The position numbers were made by a program, and so were the translations under genes. From Delphinapterus leucas (lineage: Eukaryota > Chordata > Mammalia > Artiodactyla > Monodontidae): a stretch of 64,000 nt of DNA. The notes beneath the pieces are model-generated. The model searched no databases. It worked only from the letters and a program-made list of their open reading frames with translations, and was not told the origin of the DNA. The stretch is from positions 2,077,159 through 2,141,158 of the forward strand of contig NW_022098031.1 of NCBI RefSeq assembly GCF_002288925.2. Direction: 5' to 3'. This document shows, one piece after another, positions 35,880-47,486 of the stretch; position 1 is the first letter of the stretch, and each line of letters opens with the position of its first letter.

Positions 35880-36095
35880 ACGCACTACAAAGTTGTTAAA
35901 TTAGAAAGTAAAATTACTGAATAAAAAGTCTTCCTACCCTCTCCCAAAATAATTGCTGTTAATAACTTTTTGTGTATTTATACAGATTCTTTGATTTATT
36001 ATTTGTATTAATTATTTCAGATACAGGATAAAAGTATATATTATTTTCTGCAATCCTATTTTAACAATTTTTCTTAGTTAAAAATCTTAAATTTC
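35880..36095. repeat. Old LINE fragment (L1M-like, orientation uncertain)
   Basis: 'cctctcccaaaataattgct', 'gttaataactttttgtgtat', 'ggataaaagtatatattatt' and 'ttctgcaatcctattttaac' match a common degraded mammalian LINE segment. Exact family not assigned. Confidence 0.4.
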
Positions 36096-36140
36096 ACCTT
36101 AAAACTACCCTGTAACTAGTAGATACTCACTTGAATCAAT

Positions 36141-36230
36141 AGAATGGAATGGAATGGAATAGAATAGAATAGAATAGGATAGGATAGGATAGGATAGAAT
36201 AGAATAGAATAGAATAGAATAGAATAGAAC
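36141..36230 (+). repeat. Pentanucleotide tandem array with phased variants
   Basis: Eighteen uninterrupted 5-bp units without indels: AGAAT once, GGAAT three times, AGAAT three times, AGGAT four times, AGAAT six times, then AGAAC. The variant units are clustered in blocks rather than mixed, which indicates local expansion after each point change. The purine-rich strand is the plus strand. No transposon tail joins it. Confidence 0.97.
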
Positions 36231-39200
36231 TGAATTAGAAATAGGCTGGGATCTGGCCCCAAATGGTCCCTCTGTGTTGGCACTTTATTGGGCATTTAAG
36301 GCAGTGTCACATTCAAGTTACAATGTTCAGATTATGGAAAGATCAATTAGAACTATTATGGTAAAATAGCACCAGATTGTTTGACAGAATCCAACTGATA
36401 ACATTGTTTAATTATTCTTCCTAAAGTGCAGGACTTCATAGCATCTTCAAATTCTGGGATTCTGAAGGAGAACTTTGGTCTGACGTTAGGTTCCTTGTTC
36501 ATGCTGATAGAATTTGACCTTCAACTTCAACAGCATTATTTCCATTTTATTCCCTTCTCATACAGGAAATTTTGGATTAAAACTATCTACCATATTTCCA
36601 GATGATTACAAGAGAAATCAAATACTAGCTTTCATATTCTTTGTTCTCAAAATGAATGCATGTGCTATATTGGGGTAATTCCGGTCAGCCAAACCCGAGT
36701 GATTGGATTCATGATTCAGAATGTGTTAGAATTCACTATATAGTTTAGTATAACTGTCAGTAACAACATGACATGTCTTAAGGATAGTCTCAGATTTCCT
36801 GTGATTGCCCTATTTGTGGTATCATTTCTATGTCCCAAATTCTGGATTTTTAAAAAACTTACGTTTCCTGCTGTTTTTTGTTTTTGCTGTTTAATGAAGT
36901 CACAAACTTTTCTAAGGCCATAGTTGTTCCTCTATGATCTTTACTTCAGTTTTTTAAAAAGCTGCATTAAGTGGTGAATATATTAAATTATTTAATTGAT
37001 CCAAAGGTAAAAGAAGCCTAGAAACAAATATAAAATCATCTATATTGCTAAATCATACGATCTCTTAGCAATGATTAAACGCAGGGGTAATGATTTATAC
37101 ACAGAGGTAAAACATTGTATGCTATATCTTACACAAATTATTCCCAATTGGATATGAATCAAATATTTATACTTTAAAATGGAATACAAATGACTCCTGC
37201 AGTAGTTACTAATGACATGAGTTAAGAAGAGAAAATATCCCAAACTCCTTCATTGCTATGATAAGTTACATCTTTCTAAGCTATCACTTTGTCCCCATCT
37301 TATAACAACAGAATTTTAAAAAAATTGTGTGCCAATTAGTATTATTTACTTCAAGTTCAAAGGCATACTTTCAAATCCCAGTGAGGGGAAATAGGGAGAA
37401 ATACTGAAAAATGAGGTATTGAGAAATCTGTAGATTTCTGAGCAGAAGCATGCAGAATAGTATTGGCATAAATGAACACAAAGGCAGACAGAAGCATCCT
37501 ATTAAGGAGGTGCATGGTGCTATAGACGCCTGGTTGGCTGGAGGCTATGGATGCCTTATTCCTAATGATAACCACAAGATCAGGTGAGAGAAAGGCAAGC
37601 TTTGTAGCAATGGCGGGCTTATATTCTGCCATCTACTACAAATCTTACTGTAATGAAAGTGGAAAAGCTAACAAATGTTTTCCTCGCCCTGCTAACAATT
37701 TTATCTAGAGAAGGAAAAGAAAGTTGTTAGGATAATTTCTCTTCAATGCTTAATTCAGACCAACAAGAAGGGGAAAGATAGCAACTAGTTAGAAACATAC
37801 TGTAGGCATTTGGAAAAGGCATTTCAAAAAGGCAAAGAAAATTTAGGCATGATCCCATGGTCAGAATTATGGAATGGGACATGGCTCACAATGAATGCAA
37901 GATACAAAATTTAAGAAAAATCATGACCTGCAATAGTCTTAGAGCAAAACCTATAGTTGTATTATTGAGGACAATGAAACCAATTTATTATAAAAATAAC
38001 CTTACACAAAGATTGGGTCTCTAAAGCATCCCAAGAAATTCCTGGGGTTCAGCATGCAGCTAGAACCCGAATGCAACCTGGTGATGATTCTTGGAAGTTC
38101 CACTTAACTCACTTATTTCTTGAGACATGTCTCAGGATTCTTTATTTGTTTCAGTCCAATCTAACAATTATTACCTTCATACAGAATTACAGCTTTGTTT
38201 AGGGCATCACTGAAATGACGTCTTACTGTGATATGGTTTCTACATAATTCCTGCAATAACATTATGGTTATCCCACAGACAGTAAGCATATTCTTCTCTT
38301 TTAAGGAACAAAATAGGCCACTGATTAACTGGGTAACTAAACACAATAGTGTTTTGTGATCAGCTGTGATAAGGATATCAACATAATCTGTTCCTAGTAA
38401 GATCTAAAATATCAAAGGTTGAGAAGAATTTTATTCACACAATTGCTTTCCAGTTTGGTTTCACAGATGGGAGGAAAATGCATGAAGTATTTGAGGAGTG
38501 TGTAAATGAACAAAGGTAAAGCAATATTACTAAGTGAATAGCTAGATGGGACTTTCTGGAATCTAAATAGGTACCAGGTCGTGTGTAAAAATCTAAACAC
38601 TTATAATCTTATTTATTCCTCAAAAAAATTCTATGAAGGAAGAGGGGGTTGGGATAACACTTCTCTGAATAGAATTTCTGGTAAAGTTCTAATTTTTGGA
38701 AATGGTTAATGTTTTACATACTTAAAAAAAGAAAATGGACAACACTTTGGGGAGGGACCCAAATCTAAAAACCCAAAACAGAAACATGAACAGAGTCATG
38801 TTTTTATATCAAATGAATAACATAGCCACATTGGGCATGGTGGCAGAGGGGGAGAATTCAGGTAACTTTTAGACTATTTGGACTTTGCATATTTGGACTA
38901 TATATCCTCAGTCTGAAGACACAAAGAACTCTAAACAATTACTGAATTCTACATAGCAGGTATCTTTTTTCAGATTTATTGGTTAATACTTCTGAAACTA
39001 CTTTCTATGTATTCTCGGACTGAACAAATAAATAAATATATTGTGGATAATGAGATCTAGGTCTTGTACTGTCAGAGAAGGGAGTTACAAATGTGGGCAA
39101 GAGGAAAGATATAATTAACTCCATGATGCTGGTTGGAATCGAAACCAACTTGAACTTGTTTGAACTTGAACCAGTTTGAACTTACAACTTTTATGACATA

Positions 39201-39439
39201 GATAGAAGGAAGGAGGGTAGGAAGGGAGGAAGAAATTACATATATATATATGTATGTATGTATATATGTGGTGGTACATACACCCATCTCTGTGTGTGTA
39301 GCCTAGTTCTAACTGCTAAAAAGCCTAGAAGTAATGACATTCAGTAGCAACAACAAGTCCACCAGGCTCTAAGATCTTGCTTTCGAAATACCTTTCTTTT
39401 ACTCCTATAAACTGAAGCATTTTGATGAAATTAATGATT
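36231..39439. other. AT-rich DNA without recognised gene
   Basis: 3.2 kb with no supported gene. A reversed MIR trace ('cttataatcttatttattcc') is at 38600-38640. A simple-sequence patch lies at 39201-39270: a GGA-rich purine run, then (ta)n and (tatg)n. Confidence 0.35.
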
Positions 39440-40428
39440 CCAGGAGGTAGTCAGGGAAGATAAGACCTGAGTCTGAAGTGACTTCTTATGCCAGAAATTA
39501 GGGATGTAGTCAAATAATGATGGAGTCATGTCAAAAGGATATAAGAGTCAGCTTGAGGGGGGCTCTCTCTACTCAAATCTGGAACTAGAGTATCAAAAAA
39601 AATAATTATATGAATTTATAAGCTTAACTCGAAAACATGTTCTTGGTAGATAGAAACTTACTTAAGTGACCAAGTGATCTAAGTTATTATCACCATAATG
39701 GCCCAACATAATGGGGCAAATGGACATCATATGCCTCCTGATATGATGCACAGCAAAGGACAGGTCATAGCTTTCTTATCCCTAACGAAAGTGCACAAGT
39801 ACATCAAATTATGAGGAAACAAAGGACAAACCTAAACGGAGAGACAGTCTGCAAACTAACTGGCCTACATCATTTAAAAAACATCTATGTCATGAAACAA
39901 TATCAAGACTGAGAAACTGTTTTACAGTAACAGAGATTAAAGAGACATGAAAATTGAATGCACAGCATAAGATGGTATTTGCTTTGGATATAAAAGACCT
40001 TATTGGGACGACAGCTGAAAACTGAATAAGGTCTGTGGATTAGATAATAGTATTATGACTAGTAACTGTAAATTTCCTGCCTTGTCTAAGATAATGTCTT
40101 TATTTTTAGGAAATGCACACAAGTATTTAGTAAAAGGAAAGGGGAGTCATGCCTGCAACTTATTCTCAAATGGTTCAGGGCAATAATCATACACAGAGAG
40201 AGACAGAGAGAGACAGGGAGAAAAAGAGAGAGGGAGGGAAGAGGAGAGAGAGACAGAGAGGAAGGGAGAGAGACAGAGACAGACAGAGACAGACAGAGAC
40301 AGAGAGAAAAAGTAATAAACTTTGGGGATTCCAAGTGAAGTGTACACAGGAATTCTTTGTACTATGCTTGCATTTCCCCCTGTAACTCTGAAATTATGTC
40401 AAATAATTTTTTTTCAGTTTTTAAAAAG
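39440..40428 (+). mobile_element. Old L1M-class 3' end with GA-rich insert
   Basis: Plus-strand 3' end of an old mammalian L1 (L1MC/D/E-like). Supporting words in order: 'aaggacaaacctaaacggag', 'actaactggcctacatcatt', 'cagattaaag'-like text at 39930, 'gacctta(t)tgggacgaca', 'aataaggtctgtggattaga', 'taatagtattatgactagta', 'tcttatttttaggaaatgca'-like text, 'tgcctgcaacttattctcaa' and 'atggttcag'. The family carries a short (ga)n near this point; here it has grown to 40194-40311. The copy ends with 'tctgaaattatgtcaaataa'. Noncoding. Subfamily uncertain. Confidence 0.7.
40194..40311 (+). repeat. GA-rich polypurine tract
   Basis: About 118 bases with almost no pyrimidines other than C in 'gacaga' steps: blocks of (ga)n, 'gagggaggg' and (gacaga)n. 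Reading frames of 66-82 codons across it (Arg/Glu-rich on plus, Ser/Leu-rich on minus) are artefacts of the repeat. Confidence 0.9.
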
Positions 40429-40580
40429 CTCAGTGATGTAATTTAATTACTGCCCTGATTTAAGGGTAAGTCAACTCCACACTCTGAGTCACACATTCAG
40501 CACGACAGCCGACATTTGAGCTCAAGTCGGCTTAACTTCAGCCTCTAAATTCTTAGCCACTACTTGGTTCTGTCCTGCCA
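40429..40580 (-). repeat. MIR SINE remnant
   Basis: 'gagtcacacattcagcacga', 'catttgagctcaagtcggct' and 'aaattcttagccactacttg' resemble the 5' side of a reversed MIR. Confidence 0.5.
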
Positions 40581-40671
40581 GGCTCCACTCATGGGAGAGT
40601 GTCTCACAAATAAATGCCAGCTGTCATATATACCAAGGAGGAAAAAAAAAGAGAAGCATTGATCTAGAACC

Positions 40672-40890
40672 TGAAACTGCATTGTTCAACATGTGGTCAC
40701 CGCGTAATCACTATCTACATCTACCTATTTAAACTTAAATTATCAGAATTAAAAATTTGGTTCCTCAATCACACCATTCACGTATCAATTGCTCAAAAGC
40801 CAAAAGTGGCTACTAGCTACCATACTGGACTGTACAGATATAGATTATTTCCTTCATCTCAGAAAGTTCTATGGAACTCTGCTGGTCTAG
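40672..40890 (-). mobile_element. hAT-Charlie-like nonautonomous DNA transposon
   Basis: 'tggctactagctaccatact', 'ggactgtacagatatagatt', 'atttccttcatctcagaaag' and 'ttctatggaactctgctgg' belong to a known mammalian MER-type DNA transposon; the left side 'ctatttaaacttaaattat' fits as well. The ends are degraded. Family number and strand not certain. Confidence 0.6.
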
Positions 40891-40999
40891 ACTCCAGACT
40901 GTTATGGAATTTAACAGGATGCGCCTTACAACCATCCACAGTTGCATGCAGGGAGCAGAGAAGATTCCCACATTCCACTTCACCTGGGGAGGGTGCACT

Positions 41000-41215
41000 G
41001 TGCTGGTTAGGAGTATGGACTCAAGATTGTCTCCATCCTGACTGTCTAGGTTCAAGTCCAGGCTCTACAACTTCCCAACTGTGAGTCACTGGGCAAGTAA
41101 CATTACAATTCTTTTTTTAGGTTTCCTCATCTCTTAAATGGGGATAAACGTAGTGTCTACCTCATGGAATTGTGTGCGGTTTAAAAGTGTGGAGTAAAGT
41201 ACTGAAAATATCACT
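41000..41215 (+). repeat. MIR SINE, long copy
   Basis: 'ctggttaggagtatggactc', 'taggttcaagtccaggctct', 'ccaactgtgagtcactgggc', 'ggtttcctcatctcttaaat', 'ggggataaacgtagtgtcta' and 'cctcatggaattgtgtgcgg' make a nearly complete plus-strand MIR, the best preserved of the window. Confidence 0.9.
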
Positions 41216-41444
41216 CCTTTATAACTCAGAGGGAATGTTTTGGGTCATATCAGGGGCAGAATGAAAACCCCTTATGTATAAAATAAAATATGCATTTCAT
41301 ATCCATTACATCCCTGTTTAGGAAGAAAATCAAGTACCAGTGGTGTGGTTGAACTTAATGACTTTTAAGGTCTCTTTCAATACAGAGACTCTATGATTCC
41401 ACGATATTAAGCCATTGTCATTCTGCCTTAGAAATGGCTTTATA

Positions 41445-41645
41445 ATGGTTAGCATTTATAATTTTCACAGATAATTTACATGTATCTCCTTCACAGAGAC
41501 TAGGGGAATTGTTTTTAAAATTTTACAGATACATAAATTTACATTCTAAAATGTTAAATCACTTGCCCAAAGCTAAATAATCAGCAAGTGGCAAAGCCCA
41601 GGACTGAAGATAGGACTTGTAATTCCAAGATCTTTATGCCATGTA
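41445..41645 (-). repeat. MIR SINE
   Basis: 'tttacatgtatctccttcac', 'ttttacagatacataaattt', 'aaatcacttgcccaaagcta' and 'agcaagtggcaaagcccagg' in reversed MIR order. Confidence 0.8.
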
Positions 41646-41649
41646 ACTC

Positions 41650-41770
41650 CATTAGTTATGCATTCATTATATATTTGTTGAGAACATAGTATGTACTGGA
41701 CATGCTGGTACATACTGGGAAAATGATAACGAACATGGAGAACTGTCTCCTATGGTCAGTATAAGGGACA
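41650..41770 (-). repeat. L2 LINE 3' end fragment
   Basis: 'atgcattcattatatatttg', 'ttgagaacatagtatgtact' and 'gaaaatgataacgaacatgg' fit the reversed L2 terminus. Confidence 0.6.
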
Positions 41771-42403
41771 GTCTAGTTCAAGACCTCCAAATTGATCACA
41801 GAATCTCAGTTGAGAGAACTTCATTTGATTTAGGATTGCACAGAGAAAAGTCAAGTAATTCTGTACCTCTCTGGGTTTGTGTAGTCCTAAGGAAACTTTT
41901 ATAAAGAAATATTTAGATGTAATTTTTTGATGCAAGATAAAATACATTGAAATTTCTGCAGTGATAGTAAAAAATGTGTTGATTTCAAAATACTATCCCT
42001 TATCTTCTCTTAGACCTAAACTTGTTCTAATACAGTTTTCATGAACTACAGAGACATGTAAAAAAGATGTTCTTTTGCTTATTTATAAAATCCAAGCATT
42101 ATTTATTTAAAGTTTTCACCTCATTCTCACCATCTTTTATTTTTTCCTGACCCTGTCTCTGCAATACTTTGTGATTCAAGCCATAGCAGAAATTCCAAAT
42201 AAAATTAATTAAATAACATTGTAATAATCTCAGAAATACCATGTAAACATACTGTGTATACATATAAATTGATTCCAAACACCGTTCATTGTTAAATATG
42301 ACTGTATCATGGTAGAATACCCAAAAGGAAGAAGTCTGGTCAGGTACATCTTTGTAAGTAGCATTTTTACTTATTCTGTCCACCCTGAGCATTAGAATCA
42401 TGA
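41771..42403. other. AT-rich DNA, nothing recognised
   Basis: A 121-codon minus-strand open frame (42099-42464) lies here and runs into the repeat that follows. It has no recognisable domain. Confidence 0.35.
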
Positions 42404-42508
42404 CCTGAGCTGTACAAAACACATTACTGAAATGTTTCAGAGTCTTAGGAATTTTAGTGCACAAAATTAGAATTTATTGTATGGATAAAAATCCATTTTA
42501 AGGATTCA
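42404..42508 (+). repeat. Unnamed repeat, copy A
   Basis: About 105 bases that recur at 44130-44233 in the same orientation. Shared words include 'cctgagct', 'cacattactgaaat', 'agagtcttaggaatt' and 'gataaaaatc'. I do not recognise the family; it may be an old transposon end or a local duplication. Confidence 0.7.
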
Positions 42509-42594
42509 AAGACTCGTCAATGACCATAAATTTCAGTATTCTTTATTTATGATATATTATTAGTATTCTCTCAAGTATTTTTTGATTAAAAATA

Positions 42595-42800
42595 ATAGCT
42601 AGCTTCTATTGATTGCTTTCTACCGGATACTCTGATAAGTGTATTTTTGTTACAACAGTCTTAAATACCATTTCCATTGTAATATTCCCATTTTATGATT
42701 AGATAACTGAAGCCATAAATAAACAGAGTCATAAAGTGAGGGAGAAATAATTTGAAATCAGGTATGTCTGACCAGAATTCCTACTCTTAACTATCTCTTA
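42595..42800 (-). repeat. MIR SINE
   Basis: 'cttctattgattgctttcta', 'ccattttatgattagataac', 'ataaacagagtcataaagtg' and 'tcctactcttaactatc' keep reversed MIR order. Confidence 0.65.
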
Positions 42801-43039
42801 TGCTGACTTCTATTTATTACAGCATATTAGGAAAACATTAAAGTAGTAAAAGAATGAAATTAATTACTTATAATCACACTATATAACAACTATACTGAAC
42901 ATTTTGATTTGTTTCCTTTTAATCTTATTTTGTGGTCATCATGGTCTTAAGTACCATGAAAGTTATATTGCTAAATAAGATGGATGCCTTTCCTTTTAAA
43001 AATTAAAGATCCAGAGAAGAAAATATATATTCAATTAAT

Positions 43040-43245
43040 AGTGCAGGGATTTAAAGTACGGACTCTAGAGTCAGACTGCTTAAGACTGAATCTTAGTACT
43101 TTATTTATAAGCAGCACAACTTTGAACAAATTAGCTATCTGTCTAAACTTTGATTTCCTAATCACTAAGGGTTCATTATTATCGTTATTCTCATCGTCAT
43201 ATGATGCAAACTTAAATGAGATAATACGGGTAAAAGCAAAGTTCA
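43040..43245 (+). repeat. MIR SINE
   Basis: 'gtacggactctagagtcaga', 'ctgcttaagactgaatctta', 'tttgatttcctaatcactaa' and 'cttaaatgagataatacggg' give a plus-strand MIR. Open frames of 97 and 74 codons over it are chance. Confidence 0.8.
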
Positions 43246-44129
43246 GGGGAAACACGGAGGAGAAGGAAGAGAATTAATTTCAACTGAACAAATCATAGAA
43301 GGCTTTGAATTGCCAGTTGAGACTTCTTTTATACATACAAAATAAAAACAATATTTAATGGGATCTTTCCCCCTTTCCTCAATGAAAAAAATATTCTCAA
43401 AGTGGTTATGTGGGACTTTTAATTAAAAATGCTTATTCAGAGATCTTTCGGTTGCAAAGTTTACAAAAATACATCTGACTGCATAAAATTAAGAAATGAA
43501 AAGCATCTGAATTTTTGAAAACTCAACTGCTTCTTGAATTTGTATTAAAGTAATCTCAATGTGTTTAAGCCATTCCAATATCCCTTAGCACACATTTATA
43601 AATAATATAGTCATACATTTATCTATGATGTATATTCTGCCTTTTCATTTTCATCTGTTGAACGTCATCTATTAGCTCATAAAACAACTCAGTGGCAGGT
43701 ACTACAACTATAACTTTCTTTGTGACGTTGTAAACCATCTTATAAAAGTGCAGTGAACACTCTTATTAAATATTATTGTTTTACTAGCAAGACGTGGTCA
43801 CTACATTATTAACCTAATCATGGATTCCCATGACTTTAATTTAACTGACATTTTTCTTTTGAGTCTGTTAATCAGAAGACAGGCTCCTACATATCCCTCA
43901 AAAAATAAAAATATTTGTATATATTTTTAAATTTGGATTTTGGCAGTTAGCTTAGTAGTTCGCTCTGCCTTAGTATTTCAAAAGGACTAAATTTCATAGC
44001 TCTCTTGAGCAAAAAACATCCTGATGGTACTCTACAGTATATTGACACTAATATACGGTGTCTGACGCTGGCAATGCATACATAAATCGTTTCATGTGTT
44101 GGTCTCCAGGAGAATGCATTTCTATTATG
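43246..44129. other. AT-rich DNA without recognised gene
   Basis: Nothing supported. Confidence 0.35.
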
Positions 44130-44233
44130 CCTGAGCTACATAATACACATTACTGAAATATTCCAGAGTCTTAGGAATTGTGGCATACACAATTGGACTT
44201 ACTTGTACAGATAAAAATCTATCCGAAGGATCC
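44130..44233 (+). repeat. Unnamed repeat, copy B
   Basis: Second copy of the unit at 42404-42508, about 1.7 kb away, same strand, with scattered substitutions and small length changes. The flanks do not match those of copy A. Confidence 0.7.
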
Positions 44234-44859
44234 TATTTAAGGCTTTTAAGCATCTCCAGAGAAATATTAACACAATGTTTTACTAACTCTTCCAACATTT
44301 GATGTACAGAACATTTGCTACTACCTAGCATCCAAGAAGCTTTCTACTGGAGGGAGGTGACAGAAATCTCAAAATAAGAGGTGGGTCTCCACCTGAAGCC
44401 AAGGGAAGCAGAGAATAGCCACGCAGGGCCCTGGAAGCTTGGGCATGGACACATACTATGGGTCATGGGCCACTAATATACACCATCCCAACTTGGACTT
44501 TTGTATCTTAACAAAGTGAGGCAAAGATGTAAGGAGAGTTAGTGATTATTCTGGGCACAGGAACAGAGGTGTCAAGAGACTATGGCACATATCACAGTCC
44601 AGTGACAAAGGTACCAATGGAAGAATTATAAGCAGACCATCCCCTTGTTCTGCCTGATCCATTTCTGCATTCAGCTGTCCGGGCTTCGCTTGGTATCCTG
44701 CTTCCCTTGACATCTTTCCCAATCTTGGATTCAGCAGATTTGGAGAGTTCTCTGATAATCTTCCAACACATTCTTTTTTTTTTTTTCAAGTTCCCTAGAG
44801 CTGGGTTCTGTTGTTTAGAACCTGGAAACATTATTTTTATACCCATCAAAGTTGTTTTT
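44234..44859. other. DNA without recognised gene
   Basis: No gene seen. A T-run lies at about 44775-44788. An 85-codon minus-strand frame (44592-44849) crosses this run and is not convincing. Confidence 0.35.
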
Positions 44860-45325
44860 AAATTTTTAAATTATCCATGCTTTTATTACAAAAGCAGTAA
44901 CTTTATTGTCTGTGTGTTTGCATAACACATATAAGCACAAATAGTGAAACTAAAATAATCAACAAGTCATCAATAACTCTCTACCATCTAGCAATAATAT
45001 TCTAAAATTTTGTTTGATAATCCTTCCTATCTTCTGTTTCCACATCTCATTCTCAATTACTATCGCTCTCCCAGTACATCACTTATGCATTTTAACAAGC
45101 TGCCACCATAATACTGCCTTAAAATTTGAGTTTTGATTAAGTATCTCATCAACTTTTATAGAAATTGAAGGTTCTTCTTTAACATCACACAGGATGCATA
45201 ACATTTCCTTGTATGGATGTCCTATAATTAATACTATAATTTCTGGCCATTCAGACTGAATCCTTTTTCCTTCCCATTATAAATAATTCTACAAGGAACA
45301 TCCTTTATATAAAATTTGTTCCCAA
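44860..45325. repeat. Old LINE fragment (L1M-like)
   Basis: 'ccatgcttttattacaaaag', 'gtatggatgtcctataatta' and 'ttataaataattctacaagg' match a common old L1-derived segment. The '..aataattctacaaggaacat' wording is the reverse complement of an L1 ORF2 end, which favours the minus strand. Degraded. Confidence 0.4.
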
Positions 45326-46882
45326 CTAATCTCTCTCTATATTGTTTTGTTTGTTTGCTTTTGTCTAGGTGGTGCTCTGATGAATAATGCTCCATGAATA
45401 ACGCACCTGCTATGAGGGTCATTTGCACTGTTCAGGAAAGTACTGTCAGTTTAGCCAGTAGGGCCTTTTCTATGTTACCAAGAGTTTTATCTCTCAAGCT
45501 TGAAAAAGGACCAACCAGCTCATAAGGCCACAGGAAAGCCCTCTTGTCCCAGAGCCTGTAGCTTTCAGTTCTCTCAATCAGTCAACCCTGCCCTAATATA
45601 GCTCCCCAGAAAAGCAAATTACATAGGCTTGCTGCATGAACTGATGTTGGCAGTTTTACAGGTAGGAATGAGGCTTTGGCAGGCAACCAGCCTGGAATGG
45701 AGAGAACAGCAAGCGAGAGGCTCTTCTCACATCAACGCTTTCTCAGTCTCTTCCCTGGAAGAATCAAGCCCACTCTGAGCACCTATGGCATCACTGTCTT
45801 ACTTAAGCAAAAAAAAAATCCATGTTACTATTGTACATTTCTGAGATAAATTATTTTTTATAGGATTTGATATGGGAGTACTTAAAAACCTTACAGAGGA
45901 CTTAAAAATCTCTTAATGTATGGCTTTTAAAAGTTCTAAAAGATTTGTTTAATATGAACATGAGTTCTTAAGATGTAGCTACTCTTTCTTTGATCTATCC
46001 AACAGTTGATGCTTGTGTTCTATCTCAGGCCCACATTCTAGTTTATTTTAAATTTAATATGAGCCAACATGATGAAACAATCATTTTGGAAACTAATCTG
46101 ATCAGATGGGTAAGGGTATGTGTGGCTGGGTATCTAGGGGTGTTAATGCAAATACATTCTCAAGAACAAAGTTAGTGTTGGTCCAATTTTATTCTGTGAT
46201 GCCAGGGTCCTACAGTCAGCTTTGATTATAAAGATTAATTGGGATTATATTCAGAAGACAGGATGGTAAAGAAATCAAAGACATGACTCATGAAAAACTG
46301 CCTGGAGCAGAGATGGTATAGAAGTATGAATATAACCATCTTCAGATACCTGAAAGGCTGTTGCATGGAATATGATTTGTTCTGTCTAGCCACAAGGGGT
46401 TGAGCTATAGGTAGAAATATAAGAAGACATTTCAACTCAATATAGGAAAGAAGTTTCTAATAAAGCACGGGGTCAGTTACAACTGCTTTCAGAATTTATA
46501 CTGAGACTGTGAAAAGGTTTTCAAGTTTAAATCACTAGAAAAGAAATGAGGTGGCAAAACAGTAATTAAAAACTATGTTTTCATAAATAGTAAGGCCAGA
46601 GACTTAGACAGAGAATAGAGTTCTAGTTGTAATTAAAAAGCGGTTTTCATAGTTTCAATAGATACAACTAACTGAGGTACTTATACATAAAGAATACTAC
46701 GCTCCTTTTCTAGGTATATCAAGAGTAAAATAAAACTGTATAGATCAAAGAGACAGTTCAATACTAAGCAATAAACTAACTATATTTGCTGGCCCATAAA
46801 CGAAAAGGTAAGATAGCAGGGAAATAAATGGATTTAACTGGGCTGAACTTTGGAATAAAAAAAGGAGAAATGTCATCAGAAG
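45326..46882. other. AT-rich DNA without recognised gene
   Basis: 1.5 kb between the old LINE trace and the inverted L1. No gene or named repeat supported. Confidence 0.4.
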
Positions 46883-46892
46883 AATGTTGGTT

Positions 46893-47486
46893 TCTGTGCA
46901 TTAATTCTGTATTCTGCTACTTTACCAAATTCATTGATTAGCTCTAGTAGTTTTCTGGTAGCATCTTTAGGATTCTCTATGTAGAGTATCATGTCATCTG
47001 CAAACAGTGACAGCTTTAATACTTCTTTTCCGATTTGGATTCCTTTTATTTCCTTTTCTTCTCTGATTGCTGTGGCTAAAACTTCCAAAACTATATTGAA
47101 TAAGAGTGGTGAGAGTGGGCAACCTTGTGTTGTTCCTGATCTTAGTGGAAATGGTTTCAGTTTTTTACCATTGAGGACAATGCTGGCTGTGGGTTTGTCA
47201 TATATGGCCTTTATTATGTTGAGGAAAGTCCCCTCTATGCCTACTTTCTACAGGGTTTTTATCATAAATGGGTGTTGAATTTCGTCGAAAGCTTTCTCTG
47301 CATCTACTGAGATCAGCGTATGGTTTTTCTCCTTCAGTTTGTTAATATGGTGTATCATGTTGATTGATGTGTGTATATTGAAGAATCCTTGCATTCCTGG
47401 AATAAACCCCACTTGATCATAGTGTATGATCCTTTTAATGTGCTGTTGGATTCTGTTTGATAGTATTTTGTTGAGGATTTTTCTGG
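46893..47486 (-). pseudogene. L1 ORF2 reverse transcriptase fragment (inverted part)
   Basis: Minus-strand reading gives the reverse transcriptase core of L1 ORF2: a '[11 protein letters not shown]' block, the '[18 protein letters not shown]' block with the first catalytic Asp region, a fingers/palm part, and the catalytic 'LFADDM' motif at about 47000. In the parent element this enzyme copies L1 RNA at a nick in chromosomal DNA. Here it is broken: a stop follows 'MIKTL' near 47247 where the family has Gln, the frame is truncated at both ends, and it points away from the rest of ORF2. No promoter. It cannot make a working enzyme. Confidence 0.92.

Noticed and set aside
36141..36230. Satellite III (centromeric) sequence from the GGAAT units
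   Set aside because: Only three GGAAT units in a 90-bp array; a simple microsatellite explains it.
40147..40385. Arg/Glu-rich and Ser/Leu-rich open frames on both strands
   Set aside because: They are direct translations of the GA/GACA repeat at 40194-40311, not genes.
42099..42464. 121-codon minus-strand open frame
   Set aside because: No domain, signal or splice support; composition matches AT-rich noncoding DNA, and it runs into the unnamed repeat copy A.
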